Of a stretch of DNA of 64,000 bases, positions 32,643 to 41,192 are shown in pieces. The position numbers and the translations under genes are program-made. Within the stretch, counting starts at the first letter, position 1. Each line of letters begins with the position of its first letter. Location: contig NZ_CP195106.1 of NCBI RefSeq assembly GCF_051175385.1, positions 1,488,001 to 1,552,000 on the forward strand. The letters are read 5' to 3'. Source of the stretch: Tundrisphaera lichenicola (lineage in GTDB: Bacteria; Planctomycetota; Planctomycetia; Isosphaerales; Isosphaeraceae). The notes beneath the pieces were generated by a model, which ran no database searches, was not told the origin of the DNA, and saw nothing but the letters and a program-made list of their open reading frames with translations.

Positions 32643-33446
32643 TTATCTTGACGTGAGGCGATCCGCGATGGCAACCGGGGAGCGCCCCGGAATCGAGATC
32701 CCGTGGGCCGAATGCATCGGAGGTCGATGGGCGATCGCCAGGAGGGAACTCCCGATCGGCCAGGGGACGAGCCGACCGATCGCGTGGTCGCAGCGGCTCA
32801 ACGCGTTCAAGGCCCGGTTGATCGGTCCGGACGGGATCGTCACCTCATAGTCGGCAACGCCTGAAGCAGACCCAGAGGGCGCGAGCCATCTTCGGGCCAG
32901 AAGCGGGCCAACCGTCCAGGCGAAGGCGTAACGAAGCGTATCGATCGCGAATCCGGCGTCCAGCAGGACGCTCTTGAGCGTCCGCGGGAGATATCGTCGG
33001 TAATGCTGATTGGCCTCATCATGCCGGCTCCAGAGCCGGGGGAGTGCCGGGACGGTGATCAGGAGCGTTCCCCCTGGCCTCAGGGCCGCGATCGACGATC
33101 GGAGCGCCTCGCGGTCGTCCTCGATGTGTTCCAGGACGTCCAGCATGAGGAGCAGGTCGTAAGGGGCCTCGGCCTGGAAGGTGTGGTCGAGCCGATCCGT
33201 CCGGATCGACGATCGCCATCGAGGGTCGCTCAACAGCGAGGGGTCGGGTTCGAGCCCCTCGACCCGGCCGAACCTCGAAAGTTGATCGAAGAACAGCCCG
33301 TCGCCACAACCGACGTCCAGGATCCGTTTCAAGGGCGACCGACGATGGATCCGCTCGATCTCGCCCACGAGCAGCTTTTCGCGTGACCGCCACCACCAGT
33401 GACGGTCCCAGAGCGTCCGATATCGCTGGGCATAGTCGGCTTGCAT
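32643..33446 (-). CDS. Class I SAM-dependent methyltransferase
   Basis: The 267-residue product (from the ATG of MQADYAQRY; an in-frame TTG further upstream would add 20 residues) has the Rossmann methyltransferase motif I LKRILDVGCGDGLFF, an acidic motif II region GLEPDPSLL, and the LLMLDVLEHIEDDREAL block typical of the UbiE/type-11 group. WWWRSREKLL near the N-terminus and a C-terminal hydrophobic segment recall membrane-lipid or polyprenyl methyltransferases, but the substrate cannot be named. Confidence 0.85.
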   Translation of the reverse strand: MQADYAQRYRTLWDRHWWWRSREKLLVGEIERIHRRSPLKRILDVGCGDGLFFDQLSRFGRVEGLEPDPSLLSDPRWRSSIRTDRLDHTFQAEAPYDLLLMLDVLEHIEDDREALRSSIAALRPGGTLLITVPALPRLWSRHDEANQHYRRYLPRTLKSVLLDAGFAIDTLRYAFAWTVGPLLARRWLAPSGSASGVADYEVTIPSGPINRALNALSRCDHAIGRLVPWPIGSSLLAIAHRPPMHSAHGISIPGRSPVAIADRLTSR

Positions 33447-33671
33447 CGGGTCCGATCGCGAAGGGGCAACGGTGTCGATTCCGCTTCGAGGCCGGATGCT
33501 AGCCAAGTTGACGCGATCGGTCGAGCCCGGATCGGGCCGCTCGCGATCGACTCCGGGAATCCCATTCCGCCGAAAACCCTACATCCTGGACGGTTGTGGG
33601 CGGCATGACGCTGGTATAAGGTGGTTCGATCGACTCGTCCTGTGTCCTCGGCTTCCTGGAGTGTCCGCCGC

Positions 33672-36344
33672 ATGAACGGCCTCGCCGTCCGAAATCGCGC
33701 CCTCCCCTACTTGCTGGCGTTCTTCAGCAGCCTCTGCATCATGATCCTCGAACTGGTCGCCAGCCGGTTGGTGGCGCGTCATGTCGGGGCCTCGCTCAAT
33801 GTCTGGACCAGCGTGATCGGGATCATGCTCGGGGGGATCTGCCTGGGCAACGTCCTGGGCGGACGCCTGGCCGACCGCTCCGATCCGTCTCGCGTCCTCG
33901 GGCCGCTCTACGCGATGGCGGCGGCCCTGACACTCGGCAGCCTCTGGTTCAACGCCCTGGGTGCTCACATCCCGGTGGACGGGATCCCGCCGTGGCTCCG
34001 GACCGTCCTGCTGGTATCCATCGACTTCCTGGTGCCCGGGACGATCCTGGGGATGATCGGCCCGGTGGTCGCCAAGCTGGCCGTCGAGCAGTCTCGCAAG
34101 ACGGGAAGTGCCATCGGCGATGTCTACATGCTGGGCGCAATCGGCTCGATTGCCGGTACGTTCCTGGCGGGTTTCGTCCTGATGTATCTCTCGTCGATCT
34201 CGACGATCATCACGCTGGTCGCCGCCGCCCTCGCCTTGCTGGCGGCCTCGATGATCGGGGACCGGATCGGGACCATTCTCGGGTTCCTGGCCGGGGCGAT
34301 CCTGGGCCTGGGATCGGTCGGCCCGGTGGTTCGTTCGATCCCGATGGCGGGACTTAATGTCGGCGGGACCGTGATCAATCCGCTTGCCCTGGTCGGGCAC
34401 CTGATGGCCCTGGCCCTGGCGGTCGTGGGGCTGGTCCGGGTGATGCAGGCCCGGCTCCCGGCCCAGGGCCCGGACGAAGAACTGGTGATGGGAGAGAAGC
34501 CCCCGGCACCGAAGCTGTCCGACCTCGCCGCCCTCTCATTCGTGATCAGCCTGGCTTTCATGGGCTTCGAGATGGCGGCCGGTCGACTGGTCTCGCGGCA
34601 CCTCGGTTCGAGCATTTACGGCTGGACGAGCGTGATCGGTGTCCTCCTGGGGGGCCTGAGCCTGGGGAATTTCCTCGGGGGCAAGGTGGCCGATTACGTC
34701 CGGAGCGAGAAGCAGGCGAGCTGGCTCTTCATGACGACCTCGGCGCTACTGCTGTCCGTTCTCCTGATGGAGACCCCGCCCCGATGGCTTGGCAAGTCTC
34801 CGTTGGGTTTCCTCTTCGTCGGCCAGGAAATCCCCGGGACTACCTCGATCCTCTCCGGGGCGATCACGATGACCGGCGTCGATTGGAGTGTCCGGGTCTT
34901 CCTGGTGACGGCGATGGCCTTCTTCCTTCCCTCGGTGGCGCTGGGGACGGTGAGCCCGGTGATGGCCAAGCTGGCCATCGATCGGCTCCGCCGGACCAAG
35001 CAGACCGGACAGGCGATCGGGGTCGTTTATGCCTGGGGCATGGTCGGCAGCATCCTCGGGACGTTCCTGACCGGTTTCCTGCTGATCGACGTGCTGGGGA
35101 CCAAGGGCGTCATCCTGCTGTTTGCCACGATCCTGGCCCTGGCGGCGACGGTCATCGGTTCGACCTGGAATGCCGTCTGGGCCGGCATCCCGATCGGCCT
35201 TTGCATCATCGCCTTCGCGCCCGTGCCCGTCCCTCGGCTCCAGGAATTGCTCCGGACCCAGGGAGAAAACTGGGGAATCCGGGAACCGGTCGGCGACCCC
35301 GAGACCGACAAGGAGGACGGGATCGCCTGGCTCGACGAGAGCAATTACTACTACATCAAGGTCGAGAATTCCCCGGATGCCGAGGGTAAGAAGCGGACCC
35401 TCGTCCTGGATAATCTGATCCACGGTTATTTCATCCTCGGCCACCCCGAGCGGCTCGACTACGACTACGAGCACATCTACGCCCTGGTCTCCGATCGGAT
35501 CGCCCAGGCCAAGGCGAAGGCCAAGCCCGACCCGAAGCCCTCGGATGCCTCGGCCCTGAACACGATGTTCCTGGGGGGCGGCGCCTACACCTTCCAGCGC
35601 TATATCCTGAACAAGTATCCGGGATCGGTGGCCGAGGTCGCCGAGATCGACCCCGCCGTGAAGAAGGCCAACCACATGGCCCTGGGACTCCCCGAGGACA
35701 CCCCGATCGTCACCCACCTGGGCGACGCCCGCCAGTTCGTCGAGCGGAACCAGGACCGTAAGCAATTCGACATCATCTACGGCGACGCCTTCAACGACTT
35801 CTCCGTCCCCTGGCACCTCACCACCCACGAGTTCAACCAGAAACTCGCCAAGATGATGGCGCCCGATGGCGTTTACATGATCAACATCATCGATGTTTAC
35901 GAATCCGACGCCAAGGCCGACTCGAAGGCCGAGGCCGAGATCAAGTCGCAGACCAATCCGCCGAAGGGCGCCCTGGAGCGGCTGAAGGCCCAGAAGCGGG
36001 CCCAGGCCCGGAATTTCGGCGGGTTCCTGGGTGCCTGGGTGAAGACGGCCAGGCTCACCTTCCCCCACATCTACGTCTTCGGGACCGACGACGATCCCGG
36101 CGCGGGGCTCCGCGAGACGTTCGTGGTGGTCGCCTCCAAGGCCCCGATCGATATCGAGGCCCTGGGGAGTCGCGAGGGCGACCCGAGATTCTTCCAGAGA
36201 GATCGGCTCTTCGAGCCGAGGGCGTATGGTGACAAGGACATGGCCGCCATCGACGTTCGATCGCGAGGGATCATCCTGACCGACGACTACGCCCCCGTCG
36301 AGAACTTGCTGGCTCCCGTGGCCAAGACACGCGGCGACGATTGA
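33672..36344 (+). CDS. Membrane protein fused to a spermidine-synthase-like domain
   Basis: The start at 33672 (MNGLAVRNRALPYLLAFF) has GGAG about ten bases upstream and gives 890 residues. Residues ~1-535 hold two sets of hydrophobic helices that are copies of each other: SRLVARHVGASLNVWTSVIG in the first and GRLVSRHLGSSIYGWTSVIG in the second, each followed by a GGxxLGNxLGG loop. Residues ~570-880 carry the spermidine-synthase Rossmann core (FLGGGAYTFQRYI, VAEIDPAV, YGDAFNDFSVPWHLTTHEF, and an extended KADSKAEAEI insertion). Such 'fused MFS/spermidine synthase' proteins occur in several phyla. Whether they make polyamines or methylate/export another compound is unknown. Confidence 0.85.
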   Translation: MNGLAVRNRALPYLLAFFSSLCIMILELVASRLVARHVGASLNVWTSVIGIMLGGICLGNVLGGRLADRSDPSRVLGPLYAMAAALTLGSLWFNALGAHIPVDGIPPWLRTVLLVSIDFLVPGTILGMIGPVVAKLAVEQSRKTGSAIGDVYMLGAIGSIAGTFLAGFVLMYLSSISTIITLVAAALALLAASMIGDRIGTILGFLAGAILGLGSVGPVVRSIPMAGLNVGGTVINPLALVGHLMALALAVVGLVRVMQARLPAQGPDEELVMGEKPPAPKLSDLAALSFVISLAFMGFEMAAGRLVSRHLGSSIYGWTSVIGVLLGGLSLGNFLGGKVADYVRSEKQASWLFMTTSALLLSVLLMETPPRWLGKSPLGFLFVGQEIPGTTSILSGAITMTGVDWSVRVFLVTAMAFFLPSVALGTVSPVMAKLAIDRLRRTKQTGQAIGVVYAWGMVGSILGTFLTGFLLIDVLGTKGVILLFATILALAATVIGSTWNAVWAGIPIGLCIIAFAPVPVPRLQELLRTQGENWGIREPVGDPETDKEDGIAWLDESNYYYIKVENSPDAEGKKRTLVLDNLIHGYFILGHPERLDYDYEHIYALVSDRIAQAKAKAKPDPKPSDASALNTMFLGGGAYTFQRYILNKYPGSVAEVAEIDPAVKKANHMALGLPEDTPIVTHLGDARQFVERNQDRKQFDIIYGDAFNDFSVPWHLTTHEFNQKLAKMMAPDGVYMINIIDVYESDAKADSKAEAEIKSQTNPPKGALERLKAQKRAQARNFGGFLGAWVKTARLTFPHIYVFGTDDDPGAGLRETFVVVASKAPIDIEALGSREGDPRFFQRDRLFEPRAYGDKDMAAIDVRSRGIILTDDYAPVENLLAPVAKTRGDD

Positions 36345-36405
36345 ATCGGGCCCGGGAGGCTTCCGGTTCCCCGGTGATCGACCTCCAGACGAACAGGGAA
36401 GACAC

Positions 36406-36969
36406 ATGTCCGTGCAATGGGCCGAAACGCGCAAGTGGCTCCTCGTCGGTCTCGGTCTGGTGATCGCCTGGGGGGCGTTCGTGACTTCCCAGGGGCCTCG
36501 ATTCGGGGGGGCCGGTGAGGCTCCCGACCTGAAAGGGACCGCGCTGGCCTTCCCGGCCGAATTTAATTGGAAGATGAACGGCCTCGACGGCTCCTCCGTC
36601 GAATTTGCGAAGTTCCGGGGACGACCCATCTTGTTGAACATCTGGGCGACCTGGTGTCCCCCCTGCGTGGAGGAAATGCCCACCCTGGCCAGGCTGGCGT
36701 CGAATCCTCGGATCAAGGAGAAGGACGTTGCCGTGGTGTGCGTCTCGATGGACGACTCGCTGGACACGGTGCGGAAATTCGTCGCCGACAAGGGCTGGGG
36801 GATGACGATCCTCCACTCGACCTCGCTTCCCCCCGTCTTCCAGACCGATGGGATTCCCGCGACATTCCTGATCGCGCCCGATGGGCGTGTCGCCGCGACC
36901 ACGGTCGGTTCGGCCCGTTGGGACGACCCCTCGGTCGTGGCGTTCCTGGAGAAACTCTCCACTCCCTGA
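36406..36969 (+). CDS. TlpA-like membrane-anchored thioredoxin-fold protein
   Basis: The 187-residue protein has an N-terminal signal-anchor (about residues 10-27, KWLLVGLGLVIAWGAF) and a thioredoxin domain with the redox-active pair WCPPC (Cys84 and Cys87) and the cis-Pro loop TDGIPATFLIAPDG. TlpA/ResA-type proteins reduce disulfides outside the cytoplasmic membrane, for example on apocytochrome c haem sites. That fits an organism with several exported haem-c proteins in this window, but no cytochrome maturation genes are next to it. The gene is followed by a strong bidirectional terminator. Confidence 0.9.
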   Translation: MSVQWAETRKWLLVGLGLVIAWGAFVTSQGPRFGGAGEAPDLKGTALAFPAEFNWKMNGLDGSSVEFAKFRGRPILLNIWATWCPPCVEEMPTLARLASNPRIKEKDVAVVCVSMDDSLDTVRKFVADKGWGMTILHSTSLPPVFQTDGIPATFLIAPDGRVAATTVGSARWDDPSVVAFLEKLSTP

Positions 36970-37006
36970 TCGATCCGAGGTGCCCGCGATCATCAGGTCG
37001 AAAGAG

Positions 37007-37054
37007 TCTCGAATTGCAGAAATGAAGGAGTATCGAAATTTCTGCAATTCGAGA
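37007..37054. terminator. Bidirectional intrinsic terminator between convergent genes
   Basis: A 17-bp perfect inverted repeat (37007-37023 pairs with 37038-37054) with a 14-base loop lies between the stop of the TlpA-like gene and the stop of the convergent oxidoreductase gene. The base of the stem is GC-containing while the tip is AT-rich, and A/T runs lie in the arms rather than as a separate tail, so termination efficiency is uncertain, but position and stem length are persuasive. Confidence 0.75.
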
Positions 37055-37087
37055 TCCTGACGCTCCGAAATCGAAACCGGATCGGAT

Positions 37088-37984
37088 TCAAGCCGGCAGT
37101 TCGACCGTCGCTCCCTGAGCCTCGGCGCTCTTCCGGGCGGCCTCGATGAATGCCACGATCTCCAGGGTTTCCCGGAGGTCGATCGGCAATTGCCGGGTCT
37201 CGAACATCCCCACGATTTTCTTGAGGAGTTCTCGGTAGATGTACTGGGTGCTCACGCCCTGGGTCTGTACCCCCTTGGTCCCGAATAGCGTGAATCCGTA
37301 GTCCGCCTTGCCATCGCGGATCCCTCGGATCGAGGCGATCCGGCCATCGGACCAGAGGCCGGTGACGACTTCCGCCCCCGGCGTGCTCAGGTTGGTCACC
37401 TTCTGGCAACCCGGACCCATCAGGGTAAAGAGCATCTCCACCGGGTGGATCCCGTAATGAAACAGGCCCGGATTCCTCGGATGCGTGGGCGCGGGGCCAT
37501 AGGTCGAGACCCCGATGATCTCCCCAACGGGGCCGGTCCCTCCCCGGGCGGCGACTACTTCCGGGGCATATCTCAGGCTCGAGCTGGACATCAAGGGGAT
37601 GTGCTTCTCCATGGCGATCTTCACCATCGCCTTGGCATCCGCCATCGAGCAGGCGAACGGCTTGTCGACGTAGGTCGGCATTCCCTTCTCGAGGAACGGC
37701 ATCGCTCGTTCGAGGTGGACGCTGCCGTCGACGGCCTCGATCATCACGGCATCGACCTTCCCGAAAAGCTCGGCCGGGTCGTCCAGGATCTCGACCCCGA
37801 AACCTTTGAGGGTTTCGAGGTTCTGGGGGATGACCTCGGGTGAGATCTGCGACCGGCCTGGGACCCCGGCGACCACGCGGGCCCCTTCGACCCACTGATC
37901 CTCGGCGATCCCCACATGGTTCAGCCGCTTGGTGAACTCGACGGCGTGGCTGGTGTCGAAGTCGACGATGCCCAGGCGAATCAT
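37088..37984 (-). CDS. Gfo/Idh/MocA-family oxidoreductase
   Basis: The 298-residue protein starts with a Rossmann strand (MIRLGIVDFDTSHAVEF), in place of the usual GxGxxG nucleotide loop, and has the family's YVDKPFACSMADAKAMV motif, where Lys of (E/D)KP is catalytic, and a HYGIHPVEMLFTLMG segment. These NAD(P)-dependent enzymes act on sugars and cyclitols and are heavily expanded in planctomycetes. The altered nucleotide loop (IVDFDTSHA) marks a known subgroup of short members with an unclear cofactor. No neighbours suggest the substrate. Confidence 0.83.
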   Translation of the reverse strand: MIRLGIVDFDTSHAVEFTKRLNHVGIAEDQWVEGARVVAGVPGRSQISPEVIPQNLETLKGFGVEILDDPAELFGKVDAVMIEAVDGSVHLERAMPFLEKGMPTYVDKPFACSMADAKAMVKIAMEKHIPLMSSSSLRYAPEVVAARGGTGPVGEIIGVSTYGPAPTHPRNPGLFHYGIHPVEMLFTLMGPGCQKVTNLSTPGAEVVTGLWSDGRIASIRGIRDGKADYGFTLFGTKGVQTQGVSTQYIYRELLKKIVGMFETRQLPIDLRETLEIVAFIEAARKSAEAQGATVELPA

Positions 37985-38028
37985 GCGAGGATCTCACTAG
38001 AGGTCGTGGCCAGGGGGCCGGGATCGTA

Positions 38029-38724
38029 TCAGCGGGTCTGGAACATATTAACCAAAGCACCGACGATCGCGAGGCCGATGACGAAGAGGAGGAGCCCGAG
38101 GAAGATCTTCACGATCAGGCTGGTCTTGTACTTCACATGGGGCGTCTTCCGGATGATCATTTTGTACTGGGAGGAGAAGACCATCCCTCCCTTGGCCGAG
38201 ATCATCAGATAGAGGATATAGCCCAGGATCAGGCTCCCCAACATCAGGACGAACAGTCCGGCCGCCGGTTGCGCCAGGGCTAATACGACGCTCACGCCGA
38301 GGATATAAAGCATTGAAAGTGCTGTCAGGACCACGGTCGTCCATCTGGCCCAGGGTTGGAGCGCCCTGAGACCGTATCCCATCCCGCCGTTGAGGACCGT
38401 CATTGCCAGATAGACCAGGGAAAGTCCGAGGAAGATGCCTCGCATCGCCTCGGGCGACGGGGAATTCGGATCCTGGCTGGGCGGCATCGGGATCAGGCCG
38501 ACTCCCATGGCCAACAGGGCCAAGGTGCCGAGCAGCCCGAAGAAGGCAAAAAAGAAATTCAGAAGTCCCAGTGACTTGATCGACGCCTCGTGGCCGATGT
38601 GCGCCCGCCGGATGATCTCCGCATCCGATTCGCTCTCGAGGTAATCGTCGGCTGCGGCATACTGGCCGATCCCGGCACGAGGGGCCTCGAAGGGGTTGAC
38701 GTCCCGCGGCGAATCAAAGCTCAT
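38029..38724 (-). CDS. Four- to five-helix membrane protein of unknown function
   Basis: The 231-residue protein has a soluble N-terminal ~45 residues beginning MSFDSPRDVNPFEAPRAG. A 'NPFEAP'-type opening is common in small planctomycete membrane proteins. Hydrophobic helices follow at about 52-76, 96-116, 128-150, 152-172 and 204-226. GGAG precedes the ATG. No domain of known function is visible. It is separated from the upstream DUF58 gene by 102 bases that contain a hairpin, so it is probably an independent unit. Confidence 0.65.
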   Translation of the reverse strand: MSFDSPRDVNPFEAPRAGIGQYAAADDYLESESDAEIIRRAHIGHEASIKSLGLLNFFFAFFGLLGTLALLAMGVGLIPMPPSQDPNSPSPEAMRGIFLGLSLVYLAMTVLNGGMGYGLRALQPWARWTTVVLTALSMLYILGVSVVLALAQPAAGLFVLMLGSLILGYILYLMISAKGGMVFSSQYKMIIRKTPHVKYKTSLIVKIFLGLLLFVIGLAIVGALVNMFQTR

Positions 38725-38765
38725 CGAGATGTCTCCGGGCGAATTGTGTCGTACAAGAGTGCATG

Positions 38766-38792
38766 TTCACGGCATCAGAGGGTCGCCGTGAA
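38766..38792 (-). terminator. Hairpin after the MoxR/DUF58 operon
   Basis: TTCACGGC (38766-38773) pairs perfectly with GCCGTGAA (38785-38792) across an 11-base loop, 35 bases after the stop of the last gene of the operon. There is no downstream T-tract on the minus strand, so it is at best a weak or factor-assisted terminator. Confidence 0.4.
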
Positions 38793-38826
38793 GAGTTCAA
38801 ATGTCAAGGTGCTGTCCCTCCGAAAT

Positions 38827-40143
38827 TCAGAGCAGGTGCTTCGCCTTGATCTGGAGATACTGATTAATCAGGGGGGCGGTGAGGTCGCCGGGGAAGACGT
38901 CCAGGGTCAGCGCTCCCTTGAGGCGAAGCCCGGCGATCACGCGTTCTCTCCAGGTCAACATCGAGGCGGCCACGGCTCCTGCATAGAAGGCCGGGCCGCT
39001 CTCCGGGGCGGAGTCGGCCAGGGCGAAGAGGTCGGGCGAGCGGAGGAAGACGCCGAGTGGTAGATGGCGACCCACGACGTTTCCGAGCTGGTCGCCGACC
39101 TGTCGGGCATTCACCTCGTCGAAGACGTCGGTCATCAGGACGACCAGCGACCGCTTCCGGCACCGACGTTCCAGCTCGACGAAGGCCCGGTCGTGGCGGG
39201 GCTCGACCAGCTCGGGGAAGATGTTGTGGACGGCGTGGACCAGCCGGTTGATCCTGCGCGGGCCGCCCCCGGGGGGGACGTAGGCCCGGATCCGATCGGA
39301 GTAGGCCAGGAGCCCGACCTGGTCGCCCCGAAGCAGAGCGACGTGCGCGAGCATCAGCATCGCGTTGAAGGCGTGATCGAGCGGAGAAAGCCCGCCGCCG
39401 GTGTCTCCGGCCATCATCCGGCCGCAGTCGATCAGGAAGATGATCCGCTGGCTCTGGTTCGCCTGGTGGGCCCGGACGGTCAGCTTCCGCCGGCGTGCGG
39501 TCGCCTTCCAGTCGAGGTGGCGCGGCTCATCCCCCTCTGCGTAGTCGCGGAGCCGCTCGAATTCGTTGTCGGTCCCGAGTCTCCGGGAGCGTCGGACCCC
39601 GATGGCGCTCAGCTTGTCGCGGCGGGCTAGGAGGGTATAGCGGGCGATCTGGCGGATATCGGGGTAGACCTTCAACTGGGTCGAAACCGACCATCTGACC
39701 GACTTCAGCCAGAATCCGAGGCGGCTGGAGACGAGGGCATCGACCCGTTCCAGCGTGTAGGAGCCGCGTCGGCGAGGGGTCGCGGTGTAGGCCAGGACCG
39801 CCCTGCCTCGTCGGGGAATTCTCGCGACGAACTGGGCCGGCTCGGCCTCGATCGACCCCGGCACGTCGTCGCGGATCCGGAGGAGACGTCCCGATCTCGA
39901 TCGGTTCTCGATCGTCAGCTCGACCAGGGTCGGCTCGCCGAGTGATCCGACCGATGGGCTCCGACGCTCGACCCGAAACCGACCAGCTCCGCCGAGCGTG
40001 ACGAGATCGATCAACGCCACCACCGCGACCAGGGCATCCAGGGCCAGGATCGCGGGCCAGAGCCTCTCGTCGACGAAGAGCCCCAGCGAGAGGGCCGCCG
40101 GGATCAGGACCGCTCCTGCCAGGGCTCGGGCGGGCCAGATCAT
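38827..40143 (-). CDS. DUF58 (von Willebrand A-like) protein of the MoxR operon
   Basis: The start at 40143 overlaps the moxR stop by four bases (ATGA) and gives 438 residues. Two N-terminal helices (about 5-45) anchor it. The characteristic DUF58 stretch is RRLGTDNEFERLRDYAEGDEPRHLDWKATARR, followed by a vWA-like fold with IIFLIDCGRMM in place of the metal-binding DxSxS, so metal binding may be lost. DUF58 proteins are almost always coupled to MoxR ATPases and are thought to be their targets or adaptors at the membrane. Confidence 0.92.
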   Translation of the reverse strand: MIWPARALAGAVLIPAALSLGLFVDERLWPAILALDALVAVVALIDLVTLGGAGRFRVERRSPSVGSLGEPTLVELTIENRSRSGRLLRIRDDVPGSIEAEPAQFVARIPRRGRAVLAYTATPRRRGSYTLERVDALVSSRLGFWLKSVRWSVSTQLKVYPDIRQIARYTLLARRDKLSAIGVRRSRRLGTDNEFERLRDYAEGDEPRHLDWKATARRRKLTVRAHQANQSQRIIFLIDCGRMMAGDTGGGLSPLDHAFNAMLMLAHVALLRGDQVGLLAYSDRIRAYVPPGGGPRRINRLVHAVHNIFPELVEPRHDRAFVELERRCRKRSLVVLMTDVFDEVNARQVGDQLGNVVGRHLPLGVFLRSPDLFALADSAPESGPAFYAGAVAASMLTWRERVIAGLRLKGALTLDVFPGDLTAPLINQYLQIKAKHLL

Positions 40144-41192
40144 GATCGGGGGACCTCGACCGATCGGATCAGGTCGGTCAGGAGGTCGTCGGCGGTCTGT
40201 CCCTCGACCTCGGCCTCGGGAGTCAGCATTACCCGATGTCGGAGAGCCCAGGGGGCCACTTCCTGGACATCGTCCGGCACGGTGAAGTCGCGGCCCTCCA
40301 GCGCGGCCACGGCCCGTGCTCCCCGGAGGATCGCCACTCCGGCTCGGGGCGAGGCCCCTAGCGAGAACGTCGGCCACTCCCGGGTCTTCCGGACCAGGTT
40401 CGCGATGTAATTCAGGACACGGTCGTCGACCAGGACCGAGGCGCATCGCTCCTGGACCTCGAGGACCTCCTCGGCGCTGGTCACCGTCGCCAGGGCATTG
40501 GCCAGGAGTGCGTCGGGGCTGGATCCGAGGGTATGCAGGCGGAGGATCTCGGTCTCCTCGGTCGCGCCCGGATAACCGGCCACGAGCTTGAAGAGAAAGC
40601 GATCGAGCTGGGCCTCGGGGAGGTTGTAGGTCCCTTCCGACTCGATCGGGTTCTGGGTGGCCAGGACCAGGAAGGGCCGCTCGATCGGGTGCGAGGTCCC
40701 GTCGACCGTCACCCGGTATTCCTGCATGATCTCCAGGAGCGCCGAGTGGGTCTTGGCCGGGGCCCGGTTGATTTCGTCGGCCAGGAGAAGCTGGGTGAAG
40801 ACCGGTCCGGGGCGGAACCGGAAATCTTGCTGCCGTTCGTCGTAGACGGGCGACCCGGTGATGTCGGAGGGCATCAGGTCGGGCGTGAACTGGATCCGGT
40901 TGAACGAGCAGCCCAGGACCTTGCCCATGGCCCGGACGAGGAGCGTCTTGCCCAGGCCGGGCACGCTCTCGATGAGGACGTGGCCGTCGGCCAGGAGCGC
41001 CGCGAGGACTCCCCGGACCAGGTCATCCTGACCGACATAAACCTTGTTCACCTCGGCCAGGACTCGCGCCGCCCAGAGGGCTACCGGGCCTTCGCCGACG
41101 GATCCGGCGGGGCCGATCTCGGCAACCGGGTCGGGCTGGGGAGCCGGGTTGGGGCTCGGGTCGTCGAAGAACTCGATCTCGCTCTCGTTCAT
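40140..41192 (-). CDS. MoxR-family AAA+ ATPase
   Basis: The start at 41192 overlaps the upstream DUF4350 stop (ATGA), giving 350 residues. Walker A is ESVPGLGKT (75-83), Walker B is LLADEINRAPAKT (Asp139, Glu140), and sensor-1 lies in FLVLATQNPIESEGTYNLPEAQLDRF. MoxR ATPases act as chaperones that activate or assemble partner proteins, commonly vWA proteins such as the DUF58 product encoded directly downstream. An acidic, Pro-rich extension of about 35 residues precedes the AAA+ core. Confidence 0.95.
   Translation of the reverse strand: MNESEIEFFDDPSPNPAPQPDPVAEIGPAGSVGEGPVALWAARVLAEVNKVYVGQDDLVRGVLAALLADGHVLIESVPGLGKTLLVRAMGKVLGCSFNRIQFTPDLMPSDITGSPVYDERQQDFRFRPGPVFTQLLLADEINRAPAKTHSALLEIMQEYRVTVDGTSHPIERPFLVLATQNPIESEGTYNLPEAQLDRFLFKLVAGYPGATEETEILRLHTLGSSPDALLANALATVTSAEEVLEVQERCASVLVDDRVLNYIANLVRKTREWPTFSLGASPRAGVAILRGARAVAALEGRDFTVPDDVQEVAPWALRHRVMLTPEAEVEGQTADDLLTDLIRSVEVPRS

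Noticed and set aside
34746..36962. 738-codon minus-strand frame opposite the spermidine-synthase fusion and TlpA-like gene
   Set aside because: It crosses two real genes and an intergenic region on the opposite strand; no recognisable motif.
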